Counted from the stretch's first letter, positions 29,805-42,150 are shown. The stretch: 64,000 bases of DNA from Prostheceraeus crozeri (GCA_907163375.1 CAJQUW010008996.1:129001-193000), one strand, 5' to 3'. The notes: generated from the sequence alone by a model not told the origin. Program-made: numbers and translations.

Positions 29805-31202
29805 ATGTCGTTTTATCATGTTTTGCTTAGCAATGCGGCCGCAAATAGATTTGCTAGTAATCGAGCCGTACTCTTTTCTACTCCCATTGATCATACAAAC
29901 CAGCTAAATGGAAAGTGGGAAGTGGGTGTCACTCAACTTGTTCATAGCAACTGTGTCTATACTTTTGATCATGAGGTGATCAATATTAATATGAGACGCA
30001 CAGCTGCTTACCGATGTGAAAAGGGCTGCCGAGTATACATTCCACAGTGGCCAAAGAAAGATCTCTTATCATGTAAAAAGTTTATATATGATTTCTTGAA
30101 TAAAGCGTGTAAACATATTGTCCAATTTACTCCGCACAATGATGATCATAATTATGTACATCATGTAGTTGAGAAAGATTGGATTGTTGGTTTAAGTCCA
30201 AGTTTAAGAAATGATTTAGGTTACCTCGCTAGCGCCTTAACAAGCTATGATAATTATAACGTTAATTACCACATAAGTGGTTATAAACAGTTAATATATC
30301 GAGAGGAAGCTTATTATGTAGATCTTATTCCAAAAAATGAGAAGAAGTTGGTGAAGAAGATTGTGATTAAGCCAAGAAAGACAAACATGACTCCTGAAAC
30401 ATTATTGAAGAAATTTAATTATCTCCTTCGAGTTGATGGTAAACAAGTGGCAACATTGACTTATATCAAATCATCTAATCATATTGCAATAAGTAAATTA
30501 AATGATGATGATCTAGTATTAGTTTGCTCAAAAGATTTTCATCAGTTCTTACGACATCGTTCTGCAGCCGTTCATGGAAAATTTGATATGCAACATTTGC
30601 AATGTGAAAGGTCAAATCAATTTGATACACGGTGGACCGTATCTTTATACAGAAAGCGTATAGAGCCTTTAGGTGGTATCTTACATGAAACAAGAGTGTT
30701 GAAGCCTCGCATTATTACTTCAGTTAAATTGGTTGTAGATTATTCAAATGAAGTGATTAATGAGCAACATATTTCATTTTCTGAAAAAGAAGGTACTTTG
30801 TCTCTCACTATAAGTGGAAAAGGTATTGAACTAATTATGGATAAAACTCTAATGGACATTTTGGGTTTTGATCAAAATATCTTTAAAAGTGGTACTGTAA
30901 CCAAAGCTAGCGCAGACTTGTCGCTATCGCGTCGTATTAACTATTTTCAGATATATTCCAATATTGGTGAAGATGTACGTGTGGGAGATGTTGAAGCTCC
31001 ATTGCTAGCAATGATACCATACCATCCAAAAAGCTGCAGCATTTTATCTGAGAATAGTTTCAAGAAAGTGCATTATACAAAGCAGAAATCAAACTACATC
31101 CCACAAATTGATATTGCAATTTATGACGATGCTGGTGCGCTGATTCCTTTTCATAAAGATGCTGTGACAAGTATCACACTCCATTTCCGAATGAAGAGTT
31201 AA
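29805..31202 (+). CDS. Polinton B structural protein of the LPSN family, copy 1
   Basis: 465 residues. It starts FYHVLLSNAAANRFASNRA and LNGKWEVGVTQLVHSN, has a central beta-rich region and ends with DVEAPLLAMIPYH and ITLHFRMKS. The LLSN/LPSN...GxWEVGV start is a recurring feature of a large uncharacterised protein in invertebrate Polintons; a minor capsid or penton-like role is inferred from its company with capsid genes. A paralogue follows directly. The start lies only 36 bp from the start of the divergent PC4-like gene. Whole. Confidence 0.65.
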   Translation: MSFYHVLLSNAAANRFASNRAVLFSTPIDHTNQLNGKWEVGVTQLVHSNCVYTFDHEVININMRRTAAYRCEKGCRVYIPQWPKKDLLSCKKFIYDFLNKACKHIVQFTPHNDDHNYVHHVVEKDWIVGLSPSLRNDLGYLASALTSYDNYNVNYHISGYKQLIYREEAYYVDLIPKNEKKLVKKIVIKPRKTNMTPETLLKKFNYLLRVDGKQVATLTYIKSSNHIAISKLNDDDLVLVCSKDFHQFLRHRSAAVHGKFDMQHLQCERSNQFDTRWTVSLYRKRIEPLGGILHETRVLKPRIITSVKLVVDYSNEVINEQHISFSEKEGTLSLTISGKGIELIMDKTLMDILGFDQNIFKSGTVTKASADLSLSRRINYFQIYSNIGEDVRVGDVEAPLLAMIPYHPKSCSILSENSFKKVHYTKQKSNYIPQIDIAIYDDAGALIPFHKDAVTSITLHFRMKS

Positions 31203-31233
31203 TGCAAAAGTATGCTAATATATTTTTTCCAAT

Positions 31234-32763
31234 GTGAATAATATGGAAAGTGAAAATAAGGACTCGTTTCTAATCTACTTACCCAGCAATGCTTCTATGG
31301 ATAAATTTCCCAAAAATAAACCATCAGACATTCGAGTAGAATTAAATCGCCCACTACATTTAGAAGGAGAATGGGAGGTTGGCGTTTCTAGTATTTGCTA
31401 TGATAGCAATATTCAGAATGTAAATGATTTGGAAGAAATGATATTGACTCCTCGCACCCATGATGGAATAACGATGAATAATGCATCCCAGTTCCCATAC
31501 AATTTAACATCAGATGGAAAGTGGAATTATGAATGAATTCAGATAAAATCAGATTATTATGAACCATTTGGGAATGAGAAAATTATTAAGGCGTTCAATA
31601 GTGGTAATACTTCCATCATGAAGAATAAGGATCAGAAAATTTATGAGTTTACTATCTATCATTGGAGTGGGAGACAGTTCCTTCGCTTTCATTCTTTTAC
31701 TAAAGGTCTTACACTGAGGTTGGATAATGAATTCTATCCACATCTCGGTTTTGGCCATGGACTACATCTAACGTCAATTGCTACTGCAAATGTTAAAAAA
31801 GTTTATTCAAATCGAATCAACAAATTTCATTATAAATTTAAAATATTTGATGAAGATGTTGTAGAATGTGAAGAACGCATCATTTTGAAAAAGCGTGGTG
31901 TTCAACCTTTATCACTTATTGAGTTAGTAAAACGATGGAATGAGACTGTGGGTAAGAAGTATGGAGAGAAAATTATGGCGGACAAAAATAAGTTGGTCAT
32001 TCAGAAATATAATGACAAACTTACAGTTTATTTCTCTCCAACCTTGCGTCATTTTGTAAGACATTATACACCTATTATTGGAAGCGATGTGGTATATGCT
32101 TCTCATGAATATCACACTAAAGCTGATTCAGTTTATGATGAATGGTGGGTAGACATCTATGGTGATCGCATCAAGAAAATTTACCAGTCTTATGAAGAAT
32201 CTAAAGTTGCTATCAATATAATGCCGCGTCTATATCATACAGTTGAAAGCTTCATTCATGTAGTAAATCCTTATATACAACAGAAGTTGAAGCATGTGAT
32301 GAAAAGTAAATATGATGTAAAGACACACCACATTTCGTTTTCAATTGAAAATCAACGCATTGTTCTGAAACTGGGTGATGACATTCAATGTCAACTGAGT
32401 AAAAATTTGAAAAAACTCTTTGGTTTTTCAATGCTACAAATTGTGTTTACTGCTGCGCATACGATTGGTATAGAAGCACCAATGACACTTCATAAACATG
32501 AACAGCACCTTTACATTCAAAGTGATTTGATTCTGCCTATTTCTGTTGGTGAGAAAATAGAATACATTTTACGTGATTTCATTCATGATAAAGACGCTTC
32601 ATATGGAATAGTCGAGAAGATTTTTGAATCTATTTTCTATCATCCCGTCGTCAAACAAACTATACCCTCTATTGCTATCAAAATTACCAATGGTTTACAA
32701 GAGTGCATCCATGTGAAAGATACTAAATCCCTCGTAACTTTAGTGTTTCGGAAAACAAAGTGA
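31234..32763 (+). pseudogene. Polinton B structural protein of the LPSN family, copy 2
   Basis: Starts FLIYLPSNASMDKFPKNKPS and LEGEWEVGVSSICYDSN and ends in a block ALVTLVFRKTK-like that parallels the upstream paralogue (here SLVTLVFRKTK). The two genes arose by tandem duplication and have diverged widely. Fossil, with about one break. Confidence 0.65.
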
Positions 32764-32855
32764 AGTCATTGTGATAGGTTTATTGAAATAAAAATATGTG
32801 TATGAAAAAGTCTTTTCACAGATATAGGGAGAATGGGCTAACTGTAGGCATATAT

Positions 32856-35800
32856 TCACAAGGAAGAAACAATCTCATGCGATACATAAAACAACCATGT
32901 ATATCTACAAAAAGCAACATCAAAATACTGAGTTAAAGTTGAATATGTCAATACATCTCCTGAATGAGGTAGCGTGAGTTTTATTCTTTTGGGAGGAGGT
33001 ATGTTTGTATCAGGATGTCCATGTGGAAGAGATGTGTTATGTCCTATCCAACACCTCTTATCCTCCCATGCTGAAAGCGCTCGTTTCTTGAACGTGTGCG
33101 TTTTCACAGTATGAACTTGAGATTTTAAGATTGTCATATTGACAAACGTTATAGTTTTATTTTTATAGGCCTTCTTATAGGAGCGATGTTTCATTTTGTG
33201 AACAATTGATTTTGATATACCTTTAGCACGCTTAATACTATCTGCACATTCTTTTAATTTCATGGAATACATTTTAGGACGGAGGAGAATCATTTCATCT
33301 ATTTCCTTTCCTGCTGTTTCATCCTTAAAACAACCAAGTTTGGCTTTATTCTGTATGGAATAGAGTGGATGAGTGGGATTTTAGTTAGATGTGTCGAAAT
33401 ATTTTTCTAATGACTTAGCTGCTTCATTAAAATTTAAATCTTTTTGAGTGGTAATACCTAAGAAGAAACTATCTGTATCACCACCCAACAAACGAACCTC
33501 TTTTACGAGAGGACATGGTTTTAGTATTTTATAAAAGAGTTGGTACATTTCAAGCTTAGAGTAATCTAGTACAGCTTGGCCAATATAGATGGGTTTGCAC
33601 AACTCAACTTCAGATTTTATCATTTTAACACCTACAAGGTCCTCATCGATAATGTCCCTATCGATGAATAGAGGTGATGAGGTCAATTTGTGATATTTTT
33701 GATCATCAATGACTAGTTTATAGTCTACACGTTTTCTAACATCCTCCATCGTCTTACCAAATAGACTATTATTCTTATACTTATAAAAATCTTTTTCAAA
33801 ATTATTTTGGGCTAGTGTACGTTTCTGGCTGTTACTATCTATGTAGGGTTTGAGGAAGGCTTTCTGTCTAAATTTGATGATGAGGTGAACTGACTTTAGA
33901 AGCATGCCCATTTCTAAATAGAATTTTAGTATGCAGAAGTGTACGAGATAATTTTTCTTATCATATTTGATGATTAAAGTTTGCGGCATGGTTTATACCT
34001 TGGCTGTTCACACTCTCTTAAGTTATCATGAAATTGTGACATGAATGGTGAAAACATATCTTCAGTCACTTCACCAGATTCAGGTGCGAATGGGAAATCA
34101 GCAGTTTTATTTTTGATACTATTTGGATAAATCAAATCCACTTCAAAATAATATCCCCAATCACCTTCATCTGGAATCTTCAGTATGTTTGAAGGGTTGG
34201 AGTAATACTCAAACTCATCTTGTTTTAACCAACTAAACTCGGAATCAGGTAGTGGTTTAGACAGTGATCTGCCATATAAATTATTTTGGTCATAATACTT
34301 TAGGTGGATATGATCATCACCTACTGTTTCAGATGTTATATGATGCTTATTTACAAATGTGAGACCACCGCGTATTCCGCGCTCAAATATGTTATACATC
34401 TCGGGGTCTTGTAAGAGATGAATGGTCTCACCAGTCATTTTAAAGGCTGATTTAAAGGACATGGCTGGTAGACTGACAAAGTGGACAGGATCTAATTTGT
34501 CTTCTTCTAATGCCACTCGTCGAAATTCCTGAAAGACATCAGCCAGCAAAATGACATCTAATTCTAAGTAAGCGATCATATAATCGCCAAACGTTTTACA
34601 ATCAAATTTTGTCCATGCCTCTTGAGCATGTTCATAATCCTCTACTGGACAATCTTCACCCGTCAAATCGTTTTGGAATTTGTCAATGGAAGGAAGGGTT
34701 GTTTCATATAGTTTAGACATTGAGCTAAAATACGCATAGGGAAAGACTCCTTTGCGAGTGATCATGTCATCTGTTAAATTTGGATAGTGTTGCTTCAAAG
34801 TTTGACTATGTGGAAGAAACTTGAGATTTCGAACGAGAGAAGCTAGTGACGCTGACATGAATTGAAATGAATCTAAAAATTTTATTTCGAAGAAGACTGT
34901 CTTATTTTCTTTAGTTTTATCAACTGGTACTTTTGCTGTCATTGCCATGAATTTTTCTCTCGTTTGTGCTATAATATTAAACTGCCACGATTTCATCTGG
35001 CTCAACCCTCCTTTTATGAGCATATGACTGTCATAGCCCTTAAAGTTATGAAAAATGACGGGTAGTACACGACGTCTCAACCTATGTGAAAAGTTACATT
35101 TGGAGCAGAGTGCATTTCTAAATTTACCAGTGATGTGATCATGATCACGCACTTTCTTGATTTTATCGTCATCAAACGTTTTATGACATATAGGGCACGA
35201 TGTGCAACTTTCGAATTTCTGTTTGTCTTCATCTGACATATGTAGTGACTTACGCTGCAATTGGGAATCATATGATTGTTGAAATTTAGCAGCTTTATCG
35301 AGAAATTCTAGAAATTTAGAAATACAATCTTCACCTTACCAAGTATGCATTTTGTTTTGCCTATTTCTAAAGTGGTCATGCCATACTTCATAGCAGGATA
35401 TGGCTGCTGGCTTGTGGATGTTATCATCAATGTAGCATTCGATGTCTGCGTAAATGACACGCAGGGGACTTAATTCGTCACCATTATCCCTATGTGAAAA
35501 TATTTTATCTTTGGGCATGCGCTCCATTTGTAATTTACCTCGCTTGCACCATTCATAATGACTTAGAAATTTATGTTTACTCCCAAAGGAGCGGATGCAG
35601 CGGTCGCATACAAAATGTTCACCACTTTTAGAGTGTCCCAAGTGTGTATACAAGCGAGAGATTTTGGGAATACCACAGTAGTGCCATTCCTCGCTATCAT
35701 TTTGTTTTACTAATAAGAGGTTGACTACACGTTCATAACAAGTTGAACGTGAATTATAGCGGGTACCCTTCAACCCCTTCTCCCACACGTGAACGACAAT

Positions 35801-36690
35801 TTTAATCTTATTATGTTTCTCGAACGTTTCTACATCTTCGATTTTCATGTTGTCACTATCACAACCTTCAAAGTCTAGTTCATCCTCCCACTGCCTATAG
35901 CTATAGGTGCGATCTCGATGCGCGTTGATATCATTATAGTGGAGAATGGATAGGACGGCATATTTGAAACACTGCGATTTACAATCGACATTGATGACAG
36001 CTTTCTTATTATACAACGTTTTTGGTAGTTTAAATGTGCCTCGAGCTGCATGACTTTCTAATAGGGAAATTTTGAACATGGCTGAGTCCACGCCATCAAA
36101 AATGAGAGCGCTGTCGCGCTGATTGAACTTATCTACATTTGATTTTAAACATTGAATATGGAAATTTAGCCAAGACTCGCAGTCTACAACTTCGGTTGCG
36201 GAAAAGGAAGGAACATGAAACTGTATTCTCTCCGTCACTTGCCCCGTTTGAAAATCTATTTTAATATATTTTAGTTTGAGGTAGATGAGCGCCTTCATTC
36301 TAAAATTGTCTAAATTGTTGAAGAGCGCTTCGATAATGTTAGAATTTTGAAGGAGCCACCCTGGAAAATCTACTATTTGAGTATTGGACTCCATGCAGTA
36401 GTCGCGTACTAAATGACTATGGGAAACGTCAATGAGGGAGATTGTAGAGGTACCGTTGGTGTAGTGATCATTTGCATGCGTGTGTTGAAGTCTGTGCGAA
36501 GATCGCTGAAAGGGGCTATCGAAAGAAAGAGGGCACAAATCACAAGGAAAGGAGATGTCATCGTCAGAATCAACTTCACCTCCGGAGATTGATGCCGCTT
36601 AGCGTTGACACACACGTTGTTTGATGTGTCGAAGGAGACTGTGCTTCCTTGTAAAAATATGTCCGCAGTCAGCACATTCCCACTCGTTGC
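32856..36690 (-). pseudogene. Polinton B protein-primed DNA polymerase B, broken
   Basis: Encodes, from the amino end: C2H2-like fingers, the domain shared with the 22489-22899 protein, a CQSQCFKYAVLSILHYNDI region, a zinc knuckle (CDRCIRSFGS), exonuclease I (YADIECYID), a second zinc region (CPICHKTF...RDHDHITGKF), exonuclease II/III, and the palm with NNLYGRSL, YKNNSLFGKTMEDVRKR and GGDTDSFFL. Members of this family start replication from a terminal protein at each end. Fossil with about four breaks. A TATA box at 37059-37070 suits its promoter. Confidence 0.93.
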
Positions 36691-37058
36691 CTTGTCGCGA
36701 GAGTCCTGAGCTGGAACTCACATCACCTGAAAGAGAAATCATTCTATCATCTATGTTTAAGTCTCAGTGTATTGTTACAACCTACCTTCACTCAACAACT
36801 CTAAACTTTCCTCGAGAATGGAGGGCTTTGGTGATGAAGTAGATGCCTGAAATTGAGGAAGATGCTATTAGCCACACGTTTGAGGGAGATGAGAGAGGAA
36901 ATCTTCAACTTACCATTTCAAGGAACTTATGTTTAAGGTTGATTCTTCAACAAGATAGAGACTTCACTCAAATAATACGTCTCAAATTTGGAATTTACTA
37001 GAGAACAGTTCACTTACACGTCTCAAAGACAGAGTGAAATGACACGAATGTCACTTTA

Positions 37059-37070
37059 CATATATACTTT
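37059..37070 (-). promoter_or_regulatory. TATA box for the polymerase B transcript
   Basis: The minus strand reads AAAGTATATATG. Downstream the leader shows an intron-like GTAGGT...TTTCAG arrangement before the zinc-finger part of polymerase B. The intergenic region is shared with the divergent 37164 gene, which has only a weak GTTTATACTTAAAA near 37110. Confidence 0.5.
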
Positions 37071-37163
37071 CATATTCATCATTCATTGGCTGTTCATTCT
37101 GATTGGTTGCTTGTTTATACTTAAAAATTAGAAAACATTTCAAAGTTATTATTCACAGTCAAC

Positions 37164-37613
37164 ATGACAAGCCCTCCGACAATACCAAACACAAAATTCT
37201 CTTATCCATCCTCAACACCAAAGGTGCTCGTTGCACCAAACGCTCCAACGAAGGGGAAGATGGAGAAAATATACCGACTCGACAATATTAGAAATTTGTC
37301 ATTACCAGCGGACGACGAAGAGGAGAGTGTATGTGAGAAGGAGTGTCCCGACTTAACAGGCGTGAGGTGGAAGTATCTGCAGTACGATACTGATGATGTG
37401 ATGGAGATCACCAGCACCAAATTCCTCCACCAATTATGGGAATGGTACAACCCTAACTCCCAGCCACGAACTATGGCGGAGTGGGAGTACATCGACAAAG
37501 TGAGGCTCGCGGTAGAAGAACGATTGAAGCAAGTGAACTGTTTTTGCGATCTATGTGAAGTCAGACTCTGGGACGATATTGACGATGAAGACCTTTTGAA
37601 ATACATGCCATAA
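37164..37613 (+). CDS. Polinton B accessory protein, unknown
   Basis: 149 residues. The N-terminal third is Ser/Pro/Thr-rich. The rest has an acidic patch (PADDEEESVCEKECPD), a Trp-rich segment (FLHQLWEWYNP) and a C-terminal CFCDLCEVRLWDDIDDEDL, with two close Cys pairs that could bind metal. No family recognised. It diverges from polymerase B and precedes a tandem repeat. Confidence 0.5.
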   Translation: MTSPPTIPNTKFSYPSSTPKVLVAPNAPTKGKMEKIYRLDNIRNLSLPADDEEESVCEKECPDLTGVRWKYLQYDTDDVMEITSTKFLHQLWEWYNPNSQPRTMAEWEYIDKVRLAVEERLKQVNCFCDLCEVRLWDDIDDEDLLKYMP

Positions 37614-37663
37614 TAAATTTTTATTTCGTATTATCTTTGCTTTCATACTGACTTACTTGAATA

Positions 37664-40600
37664 GGGCTTCAGTGGATGATTTAACCATGTATACTTTTTC
37701 ATTTGGAAATAGTAGCACGCTTAGTTTAACTTGCAATTCTTATAACATTTCATATGGGTGATGATGGCAGATGAAATAGTGTTAAATAAAATTAAGATAG
37801 CTTACACTTCTGATACAGGGATAGCAATCGACTGCCATCCATGTGTAAAGAGCTTGTTAGACTACGGATGGGGCTTAAGTGGATGATTTAACCATGTATA
37901 CTTTTCATTTGGAAATAGTAGCACGCTTAGTTTAACTTGTAAATCTTATAACATTTCATATGGCCGATGATGGTAGATGAAATAGAATAGAATAGAAATC
38001 ATTTATTTCGAAATTAATGAGAATCATGTAATACAGAAGAGAAATGTCGTTCTAGACCGGAAGTGTGTGATAAAATTGCAATACGCAATAAATGAAAAAC
38101 AGAAACTGTTGGAATCATTACAAGAATACATAATAAGTCAAATCGAGTTCATGATTTGGATACACTGAGGAACGAAAGACGATAACCTTCGATCTGTTTT
38201 GCAGTAAGGCATGACGAAATTTTGAGAACATTTGTGGATTTCAGGATAAAGATCATGTAATATGTGGTCATCATTTTTCATTGAATCGAAAAATTGCATT
38301 GCTTGCATACGTCGTCTTGTTTCAATGTTTGGAAAGCGCTCACAGTTACAATCCTTCCCACAAATTATTCTGTGAGCATGTTTTCGGACTTTTTCAATTC
38401 TCTTGCAATTCTTTTTTTTCATACCAATGAAAAGTGGGTTACAATATTCAAGTATGGATTGTATTAGACTTGACTAGACGAGGATGAGTGTCTCTATATT
38501 GGAGAAAGGCTTCATCTGGCGTAAAACGAAAAGGTTTCTATTGGCTCTTTTGCAGCAATTGTTGACGTGTTGATCCCAAGATAATTTCGAGTTGTAAGTT
38601 ATTCCCAAAAGTTTCAGTTGTGTACACAGTTCACAAGGAATCTGCGGAGAGAAGAGATTGATTATTTTCCCCTTCTTTGGAATTATCATGTACTTGGATT
38701 TCTTTTCATTCAGTTCTAGCCCTTTGTTCCAGCACCACTCGTTAACGTGCTTTAACTCTTGACATATAGCATCGCTTGCATCCTGAACTTAAAAAATTGG
38801 AATCACTATGACCGTATCATCTGCATACTTGAATATGCGGGCTTCGGGATGATGAGGTAAGAGGGAACCAACATGTACAGCAAAAAGGTATGGGGATAGG
38901 ACTGATCCTTGGGGAACGCCTGATGTTACTTTAATTGGATTACTCAAGACTTGATTGTATGCTACACACTGATATCTGTCAGACAAATAGTTTATGCACC
39001 ATCTCACGAAGTCCGCCGGAAGATTTTCAGAGATTAGTGTTTGTATCAGACTTCTATGTACTACAGAGTCGAAAGCACGCTTCAAGTCTATAGAAAGAAC
39101 TGCCGCCCCGTTAATATTATCGTCATCAAGCACGGATGTGATATGATCATGAAATGATATATGAGCATGTAAAGTTGAGGATTTAGGACGAAAATCGAAC
39201 TGATGAGGACCGTACGCAGATAATAGTTCATTCTTAATTGAAGCGAGGACAAATCTTTCAAGGAGTTTCGAAAACACCGGTAGTAGAGATATGGGTCTCA
39301 GATCATCGACTGATGGAGTTGCTTTCTTTGGAGCTGGTACAATGTTTGCCAATTTCCATTTTGTAGGAATATAACAACACTCGATGGAAAGACAAAAAAG
39401 GTGTGTCAAGGGCGCTGCCAGAACATCAGCAACTGACGAAATCAAGCATGGGAAAAGATTGTCTCTACCTCCACTTTTATTCCTTTTCAGGTTATTTAGT
39501 TGAGCGAAGACAGACTCTACCGTTATCTCCGGACACTAGGTGTGTTGATGATTTACAGTGTCATTTGGGATAAGAATATCACGAAAATCAGTCTCAGTGT
39601 TGAAATGACTTGCCAGACTCCTGTTGATATGGTTAACAGCATCGATAGTATTGTCGAAAGTATTCATAATACCAGCAATTTGCTCGACAGAGCGCTTGTT
39701 TCTTATATTGTTGACAACCTTGCAAAGTTGTTTTTGAGAGTTGTTTGTTGACTTCGTCCAATTTTCCTTTGCTTTGTGAATTTCAGATCGAATCTTCTTT
39801 TTATAATGTTCGTAAAGGACATGATCATTTGATCGAAATGCTTTATACCTTTTATTTATCAAACTTTTCAATAAAGGTGTTATCCACGGTTTATCGCTTT
39901 TGCTCATTGGTATTAATTCAAAAGGCAAAATAGATAAAGAGTTCTCAATGGCTTCGTAGAAAATATTACATTTTTCTTCTAGATGTAAATGTGATTGATA
40001 GAATGTATGCCATGGAAAAGAAGCCAAGTCATTCTTAATTTGGTTCACATCGCTCTCTCGAAGGTCGTACAGTTTCCGATATGTGACTTGAGTACATATT
40101 TCATTTCGTGGCACCATCAAGACAGAATTGTGGTCAGATCTACCGAGTTTGGGGCCAATCTCAGGAATAGTATATGATGAAGATAATTCTTGGTCGATCA
40201 AAATTTTGTCCAGAATAGCATCACCGCGGGTGCTCTCATCAACAACTTGTTTGAGATTTAATTGACTTTCAATATTGATGGTTGGTAATTGATTTAAATC
40301 TCCAGCAATAATAACGCTGTCATTAGAGAATGATTCGAGAAGGATTTCGGATTGTGAAATGATTTCTTTTTCAATTGTTTTCATTTCGTCTTTCTTCAAA
40401 TTCGGTGGAATGTACGCTACCAATAGATTGATTTTGCAAGGGAGTAGACGAACCCATACAGATTCGTACCGGTACGTAATGATATTATATCCAGAGGAGG
40501 CCAAGTGTTTGAAACCATGAAATGCGTTAGATACAAATACACAGACACCACCTCCACGTCTGCATGGATTACGGTCGCATCTAATTGGTAAGTTATAGTT

Positions 40601-40848
40601 GGGAATAGCAACTTCTGCATCCGAAATATTTTCAGTTAGCCAAGATTCGGTTATGATTATTACAGATGGTTTACTTGTAGCTGCTATGACTCGAAGTTCC
40701 TCCATCTTATACTGTAATGATCTCGCATTGATTAAAAGAAATGACGGCTTTTTCGATGAATAGTGTTAAATAAAATTTAGATAGCTTACATGATTCTGGG
40801 AGAGCAATCGACTGCAATCCATGTGTAAAGAGCTTGTTAGACTACGGA
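37664..40848. repeat. Two-copy ~207-bp tandem repeat, second copy split by LINE 2
   Basis: Copy 1 is 37664-37870. Copy 2 starts at 37871, is interrupted after about 115 bp by LINE 2, and resumes at 40755-40848. Copies share GGATGATTTAACCATGTATA and end in GTTAGACTACGG. A 20-base word in it (AGGGATAGCAATCGACTGC) also appears at about 41706, ahead of another repeat. Confidence 0.85.
37987..40754 (-). mobile_element. LINE 2, CR1/Rex1-like non-LTR retrotransposon, 5'-truncated
   Basis: On the minus strand: endonuclease (40705-39536) with IIITESWLTENISD, CRRGGGVCVFVSN, IIAGDLNQLP and GRSDHNSVL; reverse transcriptase (39445-38789) with RPISLLPVFSKLLE, LSIDLKRAFDSV, SGVPQGSVLSPYLFA and FKYADDTVIV; then C-terminal blocks to 38138. 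All lie in one frame, separated by three premature stops (near 39536, 38789 and 38474). The 3' tail is (TTCTA)n. The flanks GATGAAATAG (37977-37986) and GATGAATAG (40755-40763) are a near-perfect target duplication. The insertion splits a Polinton B tandem repeat. Confidence 0.92.
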
Positions 40849-41186
40849 AGAGAGAAGTGTGTTATGTTGCGTGTGGCGCGTGAGTGTCCTCCCATTTCAT
40901 TCCATTCATCAATTCGTCTCATTGATAGAGACAGGTAGAGCTCATGGTTCTCATAACGTATGCAATCGAAAGTTTATAAGGCAACCTTCGACAGTTGGCT
41001 AAATGTCACCCTGGCGCGAATGCATACTACGTTGAGACAGAGGCAATCACTTGCAAACATGACGCAGAGAGGTTTAACAAGATTGACCATTGTCGAATGT
41101 CCCTTGCGGTATACATAGCTACGGGTTTCACCGCCGCCCTTTACAGGAACGCCCGTCGAAAGGAAGTATTACATCGAACTTCATTT
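40849..41186. other. Polinton B spacer without recognised gene
   Basis: No convincing coding frame. The minus strand has a CTTATAAAC word near 40974, as in the TATA boxes of neighbouring genes, but no clear gene follows it. Confidence 0.4.
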
Positions 41187-41335
41187 GCAACGTTCAAGTT
41201 GACTGATAGCAGATTCAACTTAATGATAGTATTCGCCAGTCTGAAGACTGCCCAGGGCAAACCGCGTGGAGGTTATATCATGTCTTGCCCCATGGTGGCC
41301 CTTATCAGGGCCGGTGGTTCGTTCTCGGCGACAAG
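41187..41335 (-). repeat. Repeated hairpin-bearing 3' segment, copy 1 of 3
   Basis: On the minus strand it starts CGAGAACGAACCACC, has the hairpin GGCCCT-gat-AAGGGCC and then CAGTCT-tc-AGACTG-type pairing, and ends GCTATCAGTCAACTTGAACG. It lies directly downstream of the 41340-41612 gene. Copies 2 and 3 lie downstream of the next two genes on the strand. Confidence 0.85.
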
Positions 41336-41339
41336 TTGA

Positions 41340-41612
41340 CTATTGATTTGAAAAGTCAATAGGTATGACAGTTAGGTTGTCATAAACCCTGTACCGCCGA
41401 GGTCGTGCTGGTGCATCTGGCACCTTTCGGATGCGGGTGGTATTAGGAGTCCACACCTCATCCGTCCAAATGATATTCTTGGTCTTCCCCTTCTTCTCAT
41501 CCTCTTCATCCCACTCGTCGAGGATGATGAAGTTGGGAATGGTGTTGTCTTCATCCCACTCGTCGAGGATGATGAAGTCGGGAATGGTGTTGGTAGGAGA
41601 CGTTGCTTCCAT
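41340..41612 (-). CDS. Small acidic repeat protein, Polinton B
   Basis: 90 residues. Two direct repeats of a 14-residue unit (IPDFIILDEWDE; IPNFIILDEWDE) are followed by a Lys-rich segment and DEVWTPNTTRIRKV. A TATA box (CTATATAAG on the minus strand at 41653-41661) lies about 45 bp upstream. The repeated 3' segment (41187-41335) follows the stop. Unknown function; its genomic setting is that of an early accessory gene. Confidence 0.55.
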   Translation of the reverse strand: MEATSPTNTIPDFIILDEWDEDNTIPNFIILDEWDEEDEKKGKTKNIIWTDEVWTPNTTRIRKVPDAPARPRRYRVYDNLTVIPIDFSNQ

Positions 41613-41724
41613 CGTGACTTAAAATTGAATGAGAAGCGCTACAATCTTCTGGCTTATATAGGGTTTTCAACAATGAATTGCTCAACAGCGAATCAGACTG
41701 CTTCAGGGATAGCAATCGACTGCA

Positions 41725-41872
41725 TAACGTTCAAGTTGACTGATAGCAGATTCAACTTAATGATAGTATTCGCCAGTCTGAAGACTGCCCAGGGGAAACC
41801 GCGAGGAGGTTCTATCAAATCTTGCCCCATGGTGGCCCTTATCAGGGCCGGTGGTTCTTTCTCGGGGGTCGT
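41725..41872 (-). repeat. Repeated hairpin-bearing 3' segment, copy 2 of 3
   Basis: About 95% like copy 1 by eye. It follows the stop of the 41884-42150 gene and keeps the GGCCCT-gat-AAGGGCC hairpin. Confidence 0.85.
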
Positions 41873-41883
41873 CATCAGTCATC

Positions 41884-42150
41884 TTACAGCCTACCGATTC
41901 TGCTGAGAGAGTCTTTGACTCTCTCCATGGTAGCAGTGTCGACTTCCAAGGTAGTTGGCATGTGAGTGGAGGGTGGAATGTAGCGCCATTCCATTGGATT
42001 GGCAACACTTGCTGTCATCGGATTGCCAATCCGAGCAAGATTGTTATGGACTCTGTCTTGCTCCTCTAGTCTAACAAATTCATTAGATAAATTTCGCGGT
42101 CTTAACTGCGGTCCGCGAGGAGAGCTGACTTGAGTGTTCGGCGTCTGCAT
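41884..42150 (-). CDS. Small protein of unknown function, Polinton B
   Basis: 88 residues with no signal peptide or membrane span. It contains a proline-rich middle (YIPPSTHMP) between two predicted helices (FVRLEEQDRVHNNLARIG; ATMERVKDSLSRIG), each ending in a (A/S)RIG motif. A TATA box (GTATATAAAC on the minus strand at 42181-42190) sits about 30 bp upstream and the repeated 3' segment (41725-41872) follows the stop. Confidence 0.55.
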   Translation of the reverse strand: MQTPNTQVSSPRGPQLRPRNLSNEFVRLEEQDRVHNNLARIGNPMTASVANPMEWRYIPPSTHMPTTLEVDTATMERVKDSLSRIGRL

